DNA of 17,982 bases. Source: Bacteroidales bacterium (lineage in GTDB: Bacteria > Bacteroidota > Bacteroidia > Bacteroidales > UBA932). Location: NCBI GenBank assembly GCA_004556005.1, contig SFJA01000033.1, positions 1 to 17,982 of the forward strand. The letters run 5' to 3'. The notes below the pieces were generated by a model. The model was not told the origin of the DNA, made no database searches, and saw nothing but the letters and a program-made list of their open reading frames with translations. Positions 1 through 7,978 of this stretch are shown here, in pieces. Numbering within the stretch: position 1 is the first letter of the stretch; each line of letters begins with the position of its first letter. The position numbers were made by a program, and so were the translations under genes.

Positions 1-1434
1 CCTTTCGATTTCGCCCTTGTAAGGCTGATACTCCTTGAAACGGTGGGCAACCACTGCCTCTCCCTGCGATGCGGTAAGCAGGTTGGACCTCAGTCCCATA
101 AGTCCGCGGGTAGGAATCTCGAACTCCAGCAGCGTACGGTCCCCTCTCGGCTCCATATGAATGAGTGCTCCCTTGCGGCGGGTACTGATTTCGATGGCGG
201 CGCCGACGAATTCTTCCGGAACCTCGATTGAAAGCTCCTCGATAGGCTCGCACCGCTGGCCGCCTATGGTCTTGTCGAGCACCTTAGGCTGACCGACCTG
301 CAGTTCGAATCCCTCGCGGCGCATAGTCTCGATAAGTACCGAAAGATGCAGCACACCGCGGCCGAACACGACAAAGGAGTCGGCAGTGAGGCCCGGCTTG
401 ACACGCAGTGCGAGGTTCTTTTCCAATTCCTTTTCGAGGCGTTCCTTTATGTGGCGGGAAGTGACGAACTTGCCGTCCTTTCCAAAGAAAGGCGAGTTGT
501 TGATGGTGAAGAGCATGCTCATCGTCGGCTCGTCGATGGCGATTGGCGGGAGCGCTTCAGGATTTTCAAAGTCTGCAATGGTATCACCAATTTCAAACCC
601 TTCGACTCCGACAACTGCACAGATATCACCGCACTGCACCTCATCGACATTTGCCTTTCCGAGGCCCTCAAAGACCATAAGCTGCTTGATTTTCTGCTTC
701 TGCACGACGTCGTATCGCTTGCACAGGCTGATCTGCTGGCCGGTCTTGAGGCTACCTCTGGTTATCCTTCCGACTGCAATTCGTCCGACATAAGGTGAAT
801 ACTCAAGCGAAGAGACGAGCATCTGAGGCGTTCCCTCGAGCATTGCCGGAGCAGGGATTTCGCTCAGGATGGCGTCGAGAAGCGGAGTGATGTCGCTACC
901 CGGCTGCTTCCAATCCTCAGACATCCAGCCCTGTTTTGCCGAGCCGAAGATGGTCTTGAAGTCAAGCTGATCCTCATTGGCATCCAGGTTGAACATCAGG
1001 TCAAACACTTCCTCCTGCACTTCGTCAGGCCTGCAGTTCGGCTTATCGACCTTATTTACGACAACAATAGGCTTCTTGCCCATCTGGAGGGCCTTCTGGA
1101 GAACGAAGCGCGTCTGAGGCATACAGCCCTCGAATGCGTCAACAAGCAGAAGCACGCCGTCGGCCATATTGAGAACTCTCTCAACCTCGCCTCCGAAGTC
1201 ACTATGGCCCGGAGTATCTATAATGTTGATTTTTACTCCCTTGTAGATTACCGACACATTCTTTGCGAGAATGGTGATACCCCTTTCACGCTCGAGGTCG
1301 TTGTTGTCAAGTATGAGTTGTCCGAGGTTTTCCGGCTGACGGACAAGGTTGGCCTGATAAATCATCCTGTCAACCAGCGTAGTCTTGCCGTGGTCAACGT
1401 GGGCGATGATTGCTATGTTTCTGATATCTTGCAT
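1..1434 (-). CDS. typA: Translational GTPase TypA/BipA (3' end outside window)
   Basis: This is a ribosome-associated GTPase of the EF-G-like translation factor family, linked in other bacteria to ribosome assembly and stress or low-temperature growth. The window holds 478 codons from the ATG at 1434. The family is usually about 600 residues, so roughly the last 120 (the TypA-specific C-terminal domain) lie beyond base 1. Visible motifs are the P-loop AHVDHGKTTL (residues 11-20), the switch I segment ERERGITI (near 48-55), DTPGH (73-77) and NKVD (127-130), followed by the domain II beta-barrel and the EF-G-V-like domain. The start gives the canonical MQDIRNIAIIAHVDHGK opening, and AGAAGA lies just upstream. 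A -7 box (TATCTTTG) is 17 bp upstream. Nothing looks broken; truncation is only by the window edge. Confidence 0.97.
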   Translation of the reverse strand, partial: MQDIRNIAIIAHVDHGKTTLVDRMIYQANLVRQPENLGQLILDNNDLERERGITILAKNVSVIYKGVKINIIDTPGHSDFGGEVERVLNMADGVLLLVDAFEGCMPQTRFVLQKALQMGKKPIVVVNKVDKPNCRPDEVQEEVFDLMFNLDANEDQLDFKTIFGSAKQGWMSEDWKQPGSDITPLLDAILSEIPAPAMLEGTPQMLVSSLEYSPYVGRIAVGRITRGSLKTGQQISLCKRYDVVQKQKIKQLMVFEGLGKANVDEVQCGDICAVVGVEGFEIGDTIADFENPEALPPIAIDEPTMSMLFTINNSPFFGKDGKFVTSRHIKERLEKELEKNLALRVKPGLTADSFVVFGRGVLHLSVLIETMRREGFELQVGQPKVLDKTIGGQRCEPIEELSIEVPEEFVGAAIEISTRRKGALIHMEPRGDRTLLEFEIPTRGLMGLRSNLLTASQGEAVVAHRFKEYQPYKGEIER

Positions 1435-1451
1435 ATTCTTCTAAAATCTCG

Positions 1452-1459
1452 CAAAGATA
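1452..1459 (-). promoter_or_regulatory. Bacteroidetes -7 element upstream of typA
   Basis: On the minus strand the sequence reads TATCTTTG, an exact match to the Bacteroidetes -7 consensus TAnnTTTG, ending 17 bp before the typA ATG. No good TTTG -33 box is present 19-21 bp upstream, so the call rests on the -7 box and its position. The predicted leader is about 14 nt. Confidence 0.55.
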
Positions 1460-1492
1460 AACAAAGTTTTAGTAAATATTCCACTACTGACT

Positions 1493-1534
1493 CCAAAAAC
1501 AAGAGGATGACCTTAAACAAACCGGTCATCCTCC
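1493..1534 (-). terminator. Intrinsic terminator after tRNA-Leu
   Basis: A perfect 10-bp inverted repeat, GAGGATGACC (1503-1512) and GGTCATCCTC (1524-1533), surrounds an 11-nt loop. Read on the minus strand it starts 6 nt after the tRNA 3' end and is followed by the T-rich tract TTGTTTTTGG. It ends the tRNA transcript, possibly together with read-through from the upstream lipoprotein/DUF3575 unit, and insulates typA. Confidence 0.85.
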
Positions 1535-1539
1535 TTTAG

Positions 1540-1622
1540 TGCGCGAGATGAGACTCGAACTCACACGTCGCAATTGACACTAGCTCCTGAAACTAGCGCG
1601 TCTACCATTCCGCCACCCGCGC
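1540..1622 (-). tRNA. tRNA-Leu, anticodon CAG
   Basis: The 83-nt sequence folds as a class II tRNA. The acceptor arms are GCGCGGG and CTCGCGC with one G-U pair. The anticodon stem is CTAGT/GCTAG around the loop TTCAGGA, so the anticodon is CAG (bases 1587-1589) and reads CUG codons. There is a long variable arm, a T-stem GTGAG/CTCAT with loop TTCGAGT, and discriminator base A at 1540. CCA is not encoded: CTA follows the discriminator, so the tail must be added by CCA-adding enzyme. A long variable arm with D-arm sequence GGCGGAA is typical of leucine tRNA. Confidence 0.97.
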
Positions 1623-1636
1623 AAGGTTTGGGAATG

Positions 1637-1644
1637 CAAATATA
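1637..1644 (-). promoter_or_regulatory. Bacteroidetes -7 element for tRNA-Leu
   Basis: The minus strand carries TATATTTG, an exact TAnnTTTG match, 14 bp before the mature tRNA 5' end and just after the DUF3575 stop codon. No consensus -33 TTTG is at the usual distance; a partial TTTA lies 16 bp upstream, inside the end of the DUF3575 gene. Confidence 0.55.
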
Positions 1645-1652
1645 CAACTTTT

Positions 1653-2228
1653 TTAGAAAATAAAGGATAGTGCCACAATAATATCGCTCATTTTGAAAAA
1701 AGATTTGGCTCCATCGGCCGTCTTGCGCCCGCAATGCGGACATTCGTACACCGAATAGACATCATATCCAGTCCAGATTCCCGCTCCAAAATCCAGATTG
1801 AAATGTGCTCCGAGCATATAGGAATAGCCTGCCCTGAGCGCGTATCCGTACCTGTCGCCCTGCGTAGTCAAAGGGGAGGAAGGAGCGACGGTCCTGTATT
1901 CCTGATAGCGTAGATCGCCCGAAGCCCACCATCCTGAATACACGTGCCACGGCCAATACCTGGCGCCCACGGAAACGGAACGCTGCTTTGACTGGAGGGC
2001 TGCATCCTCATCGCCATACTCGAAGGGATTGTACTTGACGCTCGCGGAAAGAGACCAGTGTCGGGACATACCATACGCAGCCTCGAGGTTCAGCGTGCCG
2101 AGATTGGCACAATCGGCAAGGTTGGTTGAAAGACTGAAGGATTGTGCATTTGCCCTCCCAGGAACGAGAGAACCCGTCATAAATACAATCAAGGAAGAAA
2201 GGATAAAGGGTATAAATCTCTCTGTCAT
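1653..2228 (-). CDS. DUF3575-family outer-membrane protein, probable beta-barrel
   Basis: This is a predicted exported protein of 191 residues. Residues 1-28 form a signal peptide with a hydrophobic core (FIPFILSSLIVFMTGSL) and an ANA-type cleavage site. The mature part opens with FSLSTNLADCANLGTLNLEA, the pattern typical of Bacteroidetes DUF3575 proteins. It continues as alternating aromatic/glycine beta-strands and ends in aromatic Phe, as outer-membrane barrels often do. A CPHCG cysteine pair sits at residues 163-167, probably in a loop. I chose the ATG at 2228 over the in-frame ATG at 2267 because it gives a clean signal peptide and starts 4 bp after the stop of the upstream lipoprotein gene; the longer version would overlap that gene by 35 bp. 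The tight spacing suggests one mRNA and related surface functions. The biochemical role is unknown. Confidence 0.85.
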   Translation of the reverse strand: MTERFIPFILSSLIVFMTGSLVPGRANAQSFSLSTNLADCANLGTLNLEAAYGMSRHWSLSASVKYNPFEYGDEDAALQSKQRSVSVGARYWPWHVYSGWWASGDLRYQEYRTVAPSSPLTTQGDRYGYALRAGYSYMLGAHFNLDFGAGIWTGYDVYSVYECPHCGRKTADGAKSFFKMSDIIVALSFIF

Positions 2229-2232
2229 AGCA

Positions 2233-3807
2233 TCAATTATATCTACCAAAAGCCTGATTGATAGCATTTTTCGATTCAGGCCACAGCATAAGCAGGCGTT
2301 CCTGAAGCAGGTCTCTGTCGGTAACGTCGTCCCTAAGGGCCTCGAATATCTTGAACTTGTTCAATCCCCTGTCCTCAAGGTATAGCAGAATCTGAGGCGA
2401 GAACCAGTAGCCCGTTCCGAAATTGCAGTCACGGGAAGGGTAGTTGCTTCTGCACATCGAGGACTGTATATAATATGCCCACATTTCTCCCACCTCACAA
2501 TAGCCGTGGTCCGCTTCTGAACCCGAGCCATAAACCTCGAAACCTGAACTTACAAAGGAGTTGAGCACATAGGAAATGTAACGGTTCCAGAATCCCCTGC
2601 CAGCCTTCATAAAGTGGCTTGCGTGCGCAAGTTCGTGAATAGTGGAAAGATAGAGAGACGAGTAGCTGGACGCCGAGTTCTTGATTCCCAAAGTGACGTC
2701 GGGGAGGAAAAGTTCCAGTAGCGAAACGTATTCGCCAAGAAAATCCTTGATCACACCTTCCTCCACGAACGCTCCGTGATGAAGCATAGGTGCACTGCTG
2801 CAATCGAGTGAGCCAAAAAGCCAGATGCGCAAGTCCGCAGGAGGCATCGAGATGGAGCGTTCACCGGAAACGCAGGATTCACAATAGTCCCAGCAGGCGT
2901 TGTTGACTACGCTGCGCGCAAACAGTTTCCTGTCAGAACTGCCGTCAACGTGCAGGCTGAGGCCGGCCTCCGTTCCCTTTCCGAGGGTCGAAACCGATGC
3001 CGGGACGAGGAGCAGGTTAAATCCGATGCAGAATCCTTTCTGATTCTTAAACACCAGCCTGTACCTCGGCGTGCCCGAGAATGTTTTGGACATCTGATAA
3101 TAACCTTCCTCATCGGTGTATGCCCTGCTGAACTTAACGAAGGTATTGCAGGAAACCATTACGCCCTTGACCCCAATGGGCTCGGAGGAGCTTTCAGGGT
3201 CTGACACCGTAATGCGCCCGCAAGGAGGAACCGGATCGGACTTGACGGGATCCGAAAGCATTCCGAGGTTGCCGGTAAGACGGAACGACTCCCTTTCCAC
3301 CGCTTCCCAATCTATGTCCCCGCTCTTGGCAGCCGTTCCGGAATCTGCTATAAAGCACTCATCAAGTACTTCATAATCAATTCCTTCCGGAAAGACAAAA
3401 TCAGCCGGCACGACGGCATACTGCCAGGTGATGCGGCCTTCTTCAATCTCGGGGTCGTGGTACCAGTCACCTTCCTTGACAATCTGAAAATCAACCGGAT
3501 GGTCAACAAGCTGAAGATTCATTGACATCAGTCTTTCCATCTGGGCATCGCTGCTCGGAAGGAATCTCACATAAAGGTCGGTAGGGTCCAGAACCACACG
3601 GTCAGCCTTTGTCGGATAGAGAGAAGCGAGGGCCGCGGACATATTCTCCACGGTATAGGGATCCTCCAGTTTGTCTCCCAGCACAATCATTCCGTGCTCG
3701 ACCGGCACATCGGATTCTTCGGGGTTTCCGTCTTCGCCGAAACGGTTCCCATTGCAGGCACAGACAAGCGTCAGCGCCAATAAAGATAACAAATCAAAGC
3801 GTTTCAT
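2233..3807 (-). CDS. Surface lipoprotein with HELAH zinc-protease-like motif
   Basis: The protein has 524 residues. The N-terminus is a lipoprotein signal (residues 1-17, lipobox VCA-C with C18 as the lipidated cysteine), so it is likely membrane-anchored at the cell surface. Residues about 197-270 look like a carboxypeptidase-regulatory-like (transthyretin-type) beta domain, with GVKGVMVSCN and a TDEEGYY turn. The C-terminal part has HELAHASH at 391-398, which fits a HExxH zinc site, and a conserved-looking segment GYCEVGEMWAYY at 435-446 whose Glu438 or Glu441 could be the third ligand of a gluzincin-type centre. It is cysteine-rich, with about a dozen Cys in the mature part. From memory, similar HELAHASH lipoproteins are common uncharacterised proteins in Bacteroides. 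Protease activity is inferred, not shown. It is co-transcribed with the DUF3575 gene, which starts 4 bp after its stop. Confidence 0.85.
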   Translation of the reverse strand: MKRFDLLSLLALTLVCACNGNRFGEDGNPEESDVPVEHGMIVLGDKLEDPYTVENMSAALASLYPTKADRVVLDPTDLYVRFLPSSDAQMERLMSMNLQLVDHPVDFQIVKEGDWYHDPEIEEGRITWQYAVVPADFVFPEGIDYEVLDECFIADSGTAAKSGDIDWEAVERESFRLTGNLGMLSDPVKSDPVPPCGRITVSDPESSSEPIGVKGVMVSCNTFVKFSRAYTDEEGYYQMSKTFSGTPRYRLVFKNQKGFCIGFNLLLVPASVSTLGKGTEAGLSLHVDGSSDRKLFARSVVNNACWDYCESCVSGERSISMPPADLRIWLFGSLDCSSAPMLHHGAFVEEGVIKDFLGEYVSLLELFLPDVTLGIKNSASSYSSLYLSTIHELAHASHFMKAGRGFWNRYISYVLNSFVSSGFEVYGSGSEADHGYCEVGEMWAYYIQSSMCRSNYPSRDCNFGTGYWFSPQILLYLEDRGLNKFKIFEALRDDVTDRDLLQERLLMLWPESKNAINQAFGRYN

Positions 3808-3829
3808 AGTTTAAGTCGTTTTACCGTCA

Positions 3830-3860
3830 CAAAGGTCGGAACTGCTATCGGTTTCAGCAA
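3830..3860 (-). promoter_or_regulatory. Weak candidate promoter for the lipoprotein/DUF3575 unit
   Basis: On the minus strand a TTGC (3857-3860) is followed after 19 bp by GACCTTTG (3830-3837), a degenerate version of TTTG-N19-TAnnTTTG. The -7-like box ends 22 bp before the ATG at 3807. Both boxes deviate from consensus, so this is tentative. Confidence 0.35.
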
Positions 3861-3870
3861 GGACAAATCC

Positions 3871-3918
3871 GATAAAAACGACAACGGGGAGCCACTCAGC
3901 AGATTGCAGGGCTCCCCG
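3871..3918 (-). terminator. Intrinsic terminator after deoC
   Basis: A perfect 9-bp inverted repeat, CGGGGAGCC (3885-3893) and GGCTCCCCG (3910-3918), has a 16-nt loop. On the minus strand it lies 20 bp after the deoC stop and is followed by TTGTCGTTTTTATC, a T-rich tract interrupted by one C-G step. It closes the ftsY-pheT-DUF4296-deoC operon. Confidence 0.8.
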
Positions 3919-3938
3919 ATTGAACTTTATGTAAAAAA

Positions 3939-4829
3939 CTAGAAGTAATTTACTGTCTTCTGCTCAACGGCGCTCATAAGACTGTTGCCAAGACGGCTGA
4001 CGCCGAGCCTGAAGAGATCCTTTCCGAGCCAGTCTTTGCCAAGCACCGTAGATACAATCAGGTAATAGCAGAGCGCATCCTTTGCTGAAGATATACCGCC
4101 TGCTGCCTTGAAACCGACCTTGCGGCCCGTCTTTGCATAGAAAGCCTTGATACTCTCGCACATAACGTACGCAGCTACCGGTGTGGCATTGATTTCCACC
4201 TTGCCCGTAGAGGTCTTGATAAAGTCGGCGCCTGCCTCCATAGCAAGGAAGGAAGCTTCCGCGATGAGTTCCGGAGTCGAAAGCAGTCCGGTCTCAAGTA
4301 TCACCTTGAGCACGACCTTGCGTCCCTGAACCTTGCCCTCGGCATCGACGGCCTCCCTCATGGCGCGGATTTCGGCGGAAGCCGCATCGTAGTCGCCTGC
4401 AAGGAAAGAATTGAGCGGAAGGACAATGTCAACCTCGTCAGCACCTGAAGCAACGGCGCGGCGGCATTCGTCCACCTTCACTTCGATAAAGCTCTGCGAG
4501 CTCGGAAAGCAGCCGGCAACGGTGGTGACGTGCAGGTCCTCGCTTTCGCGGGCGGCCCTTACCGTCGCGGCAAAATTCGGATATACGCAGATTGACGCCG
4601 GAAGAGGGAACTGAGGGAATTCGGTCTTGAGGGCGTTTGCCTTGTTTACAAGTTTCAGGACGCTCTTTTCCGTGTCCTGGGTCTTGAGGGTGGTCAGATC
4701 CATCGCAGCGAAGCACTGCTTGAGGACCTCGTCAGTCATAAGATTGTCAAGGTTGGAGGCAATTGCCTGGATGCCGCTGTTGATGGCTTCATCAGAAGGC
4801 AGGTATGCATATTTTTCCGTAAGTTCCAT
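3939..4829 (-). CDS. deoC: Deoxyribose-phosphate aldolase
   Basis: This is a cytoplasmic class I aldolase that reversibly cleaves 2-deoxy-D-ribose 5-phosphate to acetaldehyde and glyceraldehyde 3-phosphate in deoxynucleoside catabolism. The 296 residues match the longer DeoC subtype. The Schiff-base lysine is K205 in DFIKTSTGK, the second active-site lysine is K241 in VGFKAAGGIS, and the acidic partner is D134 in EVDIVLP. The ATG at 4829 is 26 bp downstream of the DUF4296 gene stop, so it is the last gene of the ftsY-pheT-DUF4296-deoC run, followed by a clear terminator. No other deo or nucleoside-phosphorylase gene is adjacent, so its operon placement looks historical rather than pathway-driven. 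The C-terminal residues KTVNYF extend slightly beyond the barrel. Confidence 0.97.
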   Translation of the reverse strand: MELTEKYAYLPSDEAINSGIQAIASNLDNLMTDEVLKQCFAAMDLTTLKTQDTEKSVLKLVNKANALKTEFPQFPLPASICVYPNFAATVRAARESEDLHVTTVAGCFPSSQSFIEVKVDECRRAVASGADEVDIVLPLNSFLAGDYDAASAEIRAMREAVDAEGKVQGRKVVLKVILETGLLSTPELIAEASFLAMEAGADFIKTSTGKVEINATPVAAYVMCESIKAFYAKTGRKVGFKAAGGISSAKDALCYYLIVSTVLGKDWLGKDLFRLGVSRLGNSLMSAVEQKTVNYF

Positions 4830-4855
4830 AATATTAATTGTTTAGAATTGTTCTA

Positions 4856-5521
4856 TCATTTTCGTTCCACCGGTTCCACAAGCCTTCCGGGCCTATGGAC
4901 AACGGTCAGTTCCTCTTCCTCGTCAAGCGACTCGGCGGGAGCGGTCAGGACCTCAAGAGTGTCGGCAAGCTCCTTGGACACGACGGCACAGGAATCCGGC
5001 TGCAGTTCCGCTGCAAGCGAATCGGCAAGGACGGGAGCAATGGAGTCGGTGGTATCGGCAACTGCCGAAGCCTCCTTGCGCCAGGCTTCGAGAAGCGGCT
5101 TCCAGGCAAGAGAATCAGAAAAGTCCCTGTTTTCGTAACCCCTTATCCTTGCGTTGAATGCCTTTGCCCCATCTTCAATTTCCTTGAGCGAGCGTGCCTG
5201 TTCCAGCCGGCTGTCAAGTATCTGTGAGGTTTGTGTAAGGATCTTGACATAAGTATCAGGGTCGAGAAGATAGTGCTCCACGGAGGCATTGTAATCCTTG
5301 AAGGTATATCCGTACTTTCGGAAAATCGGCTCGTAAAACAGACTCGTATCCGCCTGTTTGCGTACCGCCGGATTTACCATCACCCACTGGTCGGCGACAA
5401 ACATCTCTGCGTAGATCTTTGCCATCTTGCCTTGAGGGATGATGCGAGCCCGCTCCGAGCACGAAGCAAGGAGCAAGAGCAACAGCATTAGCGGCAGGAT
5501 AATGTTACGGCGCGATTCCAT
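4856..5521 (-). CDS. DUF4296 family lipoprotein
   Basis: The predicted lipoprotein has 221 residues. The signal peptide is very hydrophobic (LPLMLLLLLLASC) with a lipobox LAS-C at C21. Residues about 22-115 match the helical DUF4296 pattern, with an IPQGKMAKIYAEMF opening and a YGYTFKDYNASVEHYLLDPD segment. This family is largely restricted to Bacteroidetes and has no assigned biochemical function. The C-terminal third (from about residue 145) is Ala/Asp/Glu/Ser-rich, low in complexity and probably disordered. The ATG at 5519-5521 directly abuts the pheT stop codon (TAGATG on the minus strand), which implies translational coupling with pheT; deoC follows 26 bp downstream. Subcellular location is likely the periplasmic face of a membrane. 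Confidence 0.88.
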   Translation of the reverse strand: MESRRNIILPLMLLLLLLASCSERARIIPQGKMAKIYAEMFVADQWVMVNPAVRKQADTSLFYEPIFRKYGYTFKDYNASVEHYLLDPDTYVKILTQTSQILDSRLEQARSLKEIEDGAKAFNARIRGYENRDFSDSLAWKPLLEAWRKEASAVADTTDSIAPVLADSLAAELQPDSCAVVSKELADTLEVLTAPAESLDEEEELTVVHRPGRLVEPVERK

Positions 5522-7963
5522 CTACCTCAATACGGCTCCGAACTGTGTCTGGAATGTCTTGAGCAGCTTGTCCATAAGCCTTTCTGTATCCTGATCGGTC
5601 AGAGTCTTGTCCGGATCCTGGATGACGAAACTGAGGGCATACTGCTTCTTGCCCTGAGGAATCTTGTCCCCGCGGTAAACATCGAAGAGTCCGACCTGCT
5701 TGAGCAGTTTGCCGGCGCTCTTGAAGGCGGCAGCGCGCAGGTCAGCGTAAGTAACCTGCTCGTCCAGAAGAAGCGCGAGGTCGCGGCGCACCTCAGGGAA
5801 CTTCGGAAGTTCCTTAAATGCAACCTTGTCCCTCTTTACTATGCTGAGCAGAACCGGCCAGCTGATTTCGGCTGCAAACACCGGCTGCTTGACTCCGAAT
5901 CGGCGCGCAAATGCTGGATTAACCTGCCCTATCGTGGCGAGCACCTGTCCCTGTCCAGGAAGCTTATAGACGATTCCTTCAGAATAGACATCGGTCGGAG
6001 CGGCATCGGTCCACATCTTATAAAGGTCTGCACCATAACGCTTTACCAACAGCTCCACATAAGACTTGAGCTGGTAGAAGCTGCTCTTGCCACCCGGATT
6101 GTTCCAGCATTTCTCAGGAGTGCCGGAGAGCACGAGGCAGAAATTCTGATGCTCCTCATATCCGGCCAGAGTCTCTCCTGAACGGTCAGCAAGACGCTTA
6201 TAGACGCTTCCGTATTCAAAGGTCTTGACAAAAGGAATCTGCCTGTTGACATTGTAGGCAACAACCTCCAGACCTCCCGGCACCAGACTCTGACGCATCA
6301 CGTTGAGGTCCTGGCTCAAAGGGTTGACAATGCGCACGCATTCCGCTGCCGGAAGCGAACTTAGGCCTTCATAATACTCCCCTTTGGTAAGGGAGTTGTT
6401 CATTATCTCAGTAAAACCATTGGAAGCCAGGAAGTTGGATATATGGTTCTTTACCGCTTCCGGGTCAGGTGAAGGTGTAGCGTTGACGCTCATCTTCATA
6501 TGCTTAGGCAGCACGATGTTGTCATAGCCGTAGATTCGGAGAATTTCCTCGACAACGTCACATTCGCGATAGACATCAACCATATATGTCGGCACGGCAA
6601 CCACGGCACCGCCCTCCCTGCGCTCGACAAATTCGTAATTGAGCGCGGTGAGTATCCTCTCGATGACATCGTGTCCTATGGACTGGCCGATAAATGACTC
6701 GATTCTTTCATAATCAAGTTCTATGGTCTTGCGCTGAGCCGGTTCAGGACATAGCTCACGAACCTTGCCGCAAACGCTTCCGCCGGCACATTCCGCAATG
6801 AGCATTGCCGCCCTCTTGAGCGCATACTCGGTAATCTGAGGATCGCAGCCACGCTCGAAACGGAACGATGCATCGGTCTGAAGGCCCTGGGTCTTGGAAG
6901 TGCGTCTTACGCTAGCCGGGTCGAAATAAGCGCTCTCGATAAACACGTTCACGGTTTCTTCGCTGACACCGCTGTCCTCGCCGCCAAACACGCCGGCAAT
7001 GCACATAGGACCATTGGCATCGGCAATTACCATATCGCGGGAGCTGAGTTTCCTTTCCACTCCGTCCAGAGTGCGTATAGGCTCGCCCTCAGAAGCCCTT
7101 CTCACAATCACCTTGCCACCCGCAACCTTATCAGCATCAAAGGTATGCAGAGGCTGTCCAAGTTCGAAAAGCACATAATTGCTGATATCCACGATATTGT
7201 TTATAGGGCGGCTGCCTATCGCGAGCAGCTTCTTCTGCATCCACTCAGGCGAAGGTCCGACCTTGATTCCCTTGACCGTCAAGCCCATATACCTCGGAGC
7301 TCCCTCGCTGTCAAGCACTTCGACATCCAGACCACCTTCCGAGCCTTCGGCAAATTCCTCCACGGACGGGAGCGTGAGCTCGCACTCGATGCCGTTATGC
7401 ACCAGGTAAGCATACAGGTCGCGGGCAACTCCCCAGTGAGAAGCTGCATCGACCCTGTTGGCAGTAATCTCGTATTCGATGACCGCCTCGCTCTCCAGTC
7501 CAAGATATTCCTTTGCCGGAGTTCCTACCACCGCGTCCTCAGGCAGCACCATAATGCCGTCGTGACCGCTTCCTATGCCGAGCTCGTCCTCCGCGCAAAT
7601 CATTCCGAAGCTCTCGACGCCGCGGATCTTGGACTTTTTGATTTTGAATTCTCCCGGAAGGACTGCCCCCAGTCGGGCGAAGAGCACCTTCTGACCAGCG
7701 GCGACGTTGGGCGCACCGCAGACGACCTGAAGCGGTTCGGGGCTTCCGTCATCGACCTTGGTAATGTGCAGGTGGTCGCTGTTGGGATGCACCTCGCACT
7801 CCAACACCTTTGCGACCACAACCCCGGCAAGGCCGCCGGGAACGGCTTCGCTTTCCTCAACACCGTCAACTTCAATGCCGATGGCGGTCATAGCATCTGC
7901 AATCCCATTAACGTCGAGACTGCATTTCAAATAGTCCTTGAGCCAATTGTAACTGAGCTTCAT
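5522..7963 (-). CDS. pheT: Phenylalanyl-tRNA synthetase beta subunit
   Basis: This is the beta subunit of the alpha2-beta2 PheRS, which charges tRNA-Phe and hydrolyses mischarged Tyr-tRNA-Phe. Its 813 residues match the family length. Domains in order are the N-terminal helical segment; an EMAP-like tRNA-binding OB fold at about 41-150 (HPNSDHLHITKVD); the B3/B4 editing domain in about 210-390; the B5 domain at about 400-475; the catalytic-core-like domain at about 480-690; and a C-terminal FDX-ACB domain at about 719-813, starting LPKFPEVRRDLALLL. The ATG at 7963 is 15 bp after the ftsY stop, and the stop codon abuts the DUF4296 ATG. The alpha subunit gene (pheS) is not in this window, so the two subunits are encoded at separate loci. 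Confidence 0.98.
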   Translation of the reverse strand: MKLSYNWLKDYLKCSLDVNGIADAMTAIGIEVDGVEESEAVPGGLAGVVVAKVLECEVHPNSDHLHITKVDDGSPEPLQVVCGAPNVAAGQKVLFARLGAVLPGEFKIKKSKIRGVESFGMICAEDELGIGSGHDGIMVLPEDAVVGTPAKEYLGLESEAVIEYEITANRVDAASHWGVARDLYAYLVHNGIECELTLPSVEEFAEGSEGGLDVEVLDSEGAPRYMGLTVKGIKVGPSPEWMQKKLLAIGSRPINNIVDISNYVLFELGQPLHTFDADKVAGGKVIVRRASEGEPIRTLDGVERKLSSRDMVIADANGPMCIAGVFGGEDSGVSEETVNVFIESAYFDPASVRRTSKTQGLQTDASFRFERGCDPQITEYALKRAAMLIAECAGGSVCGKVRELCPEPAQRKTIELDYERIESFIGQSIGHDVIERILTALNYEFVERREGGAVVAVPTYMVDVYRECDVVEEILRIYGYDNIVLPKHMKMSVNATPSPDPEAVKNHISNFLASNGFTEIMNNSLTKGEYYEGLSSLPAAECVRIVNPLSQDLNVMRQSLVPGGLEVVAYNVNRQIPFVKTFEYGSVYKRLADRSGETLAGYEEHQNFCLVLSGTPEKCWNNPGGKSSFYQLKSYVELLVKRYGADLYKMWTDAAPTDVYSEGIVYKLPGQGQVLATIGQVNPAFARRFGVKQPVFAAEISWPVLLSIVKRDKVAFKELPKFPEVRRDLALLLDEQVTYADLRAAAFKSAGKLLKQVGLFDVYRGDKIPQGKKQYALSFVIQDPDKTLTDQDTERLMDKLLKTFQTQFGAVLR

Positions 7964-7978
7964 ATCTTTAATCTTTTA

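Noticed and set aside
2229..2267. DUF3575 protein start at the ATG at 2267
   Set aside because: It would overlap the lipoprotein gene by 35 bp and put 13 residues ahead of a good signal peptide; the ATG at 2228 is preferred.
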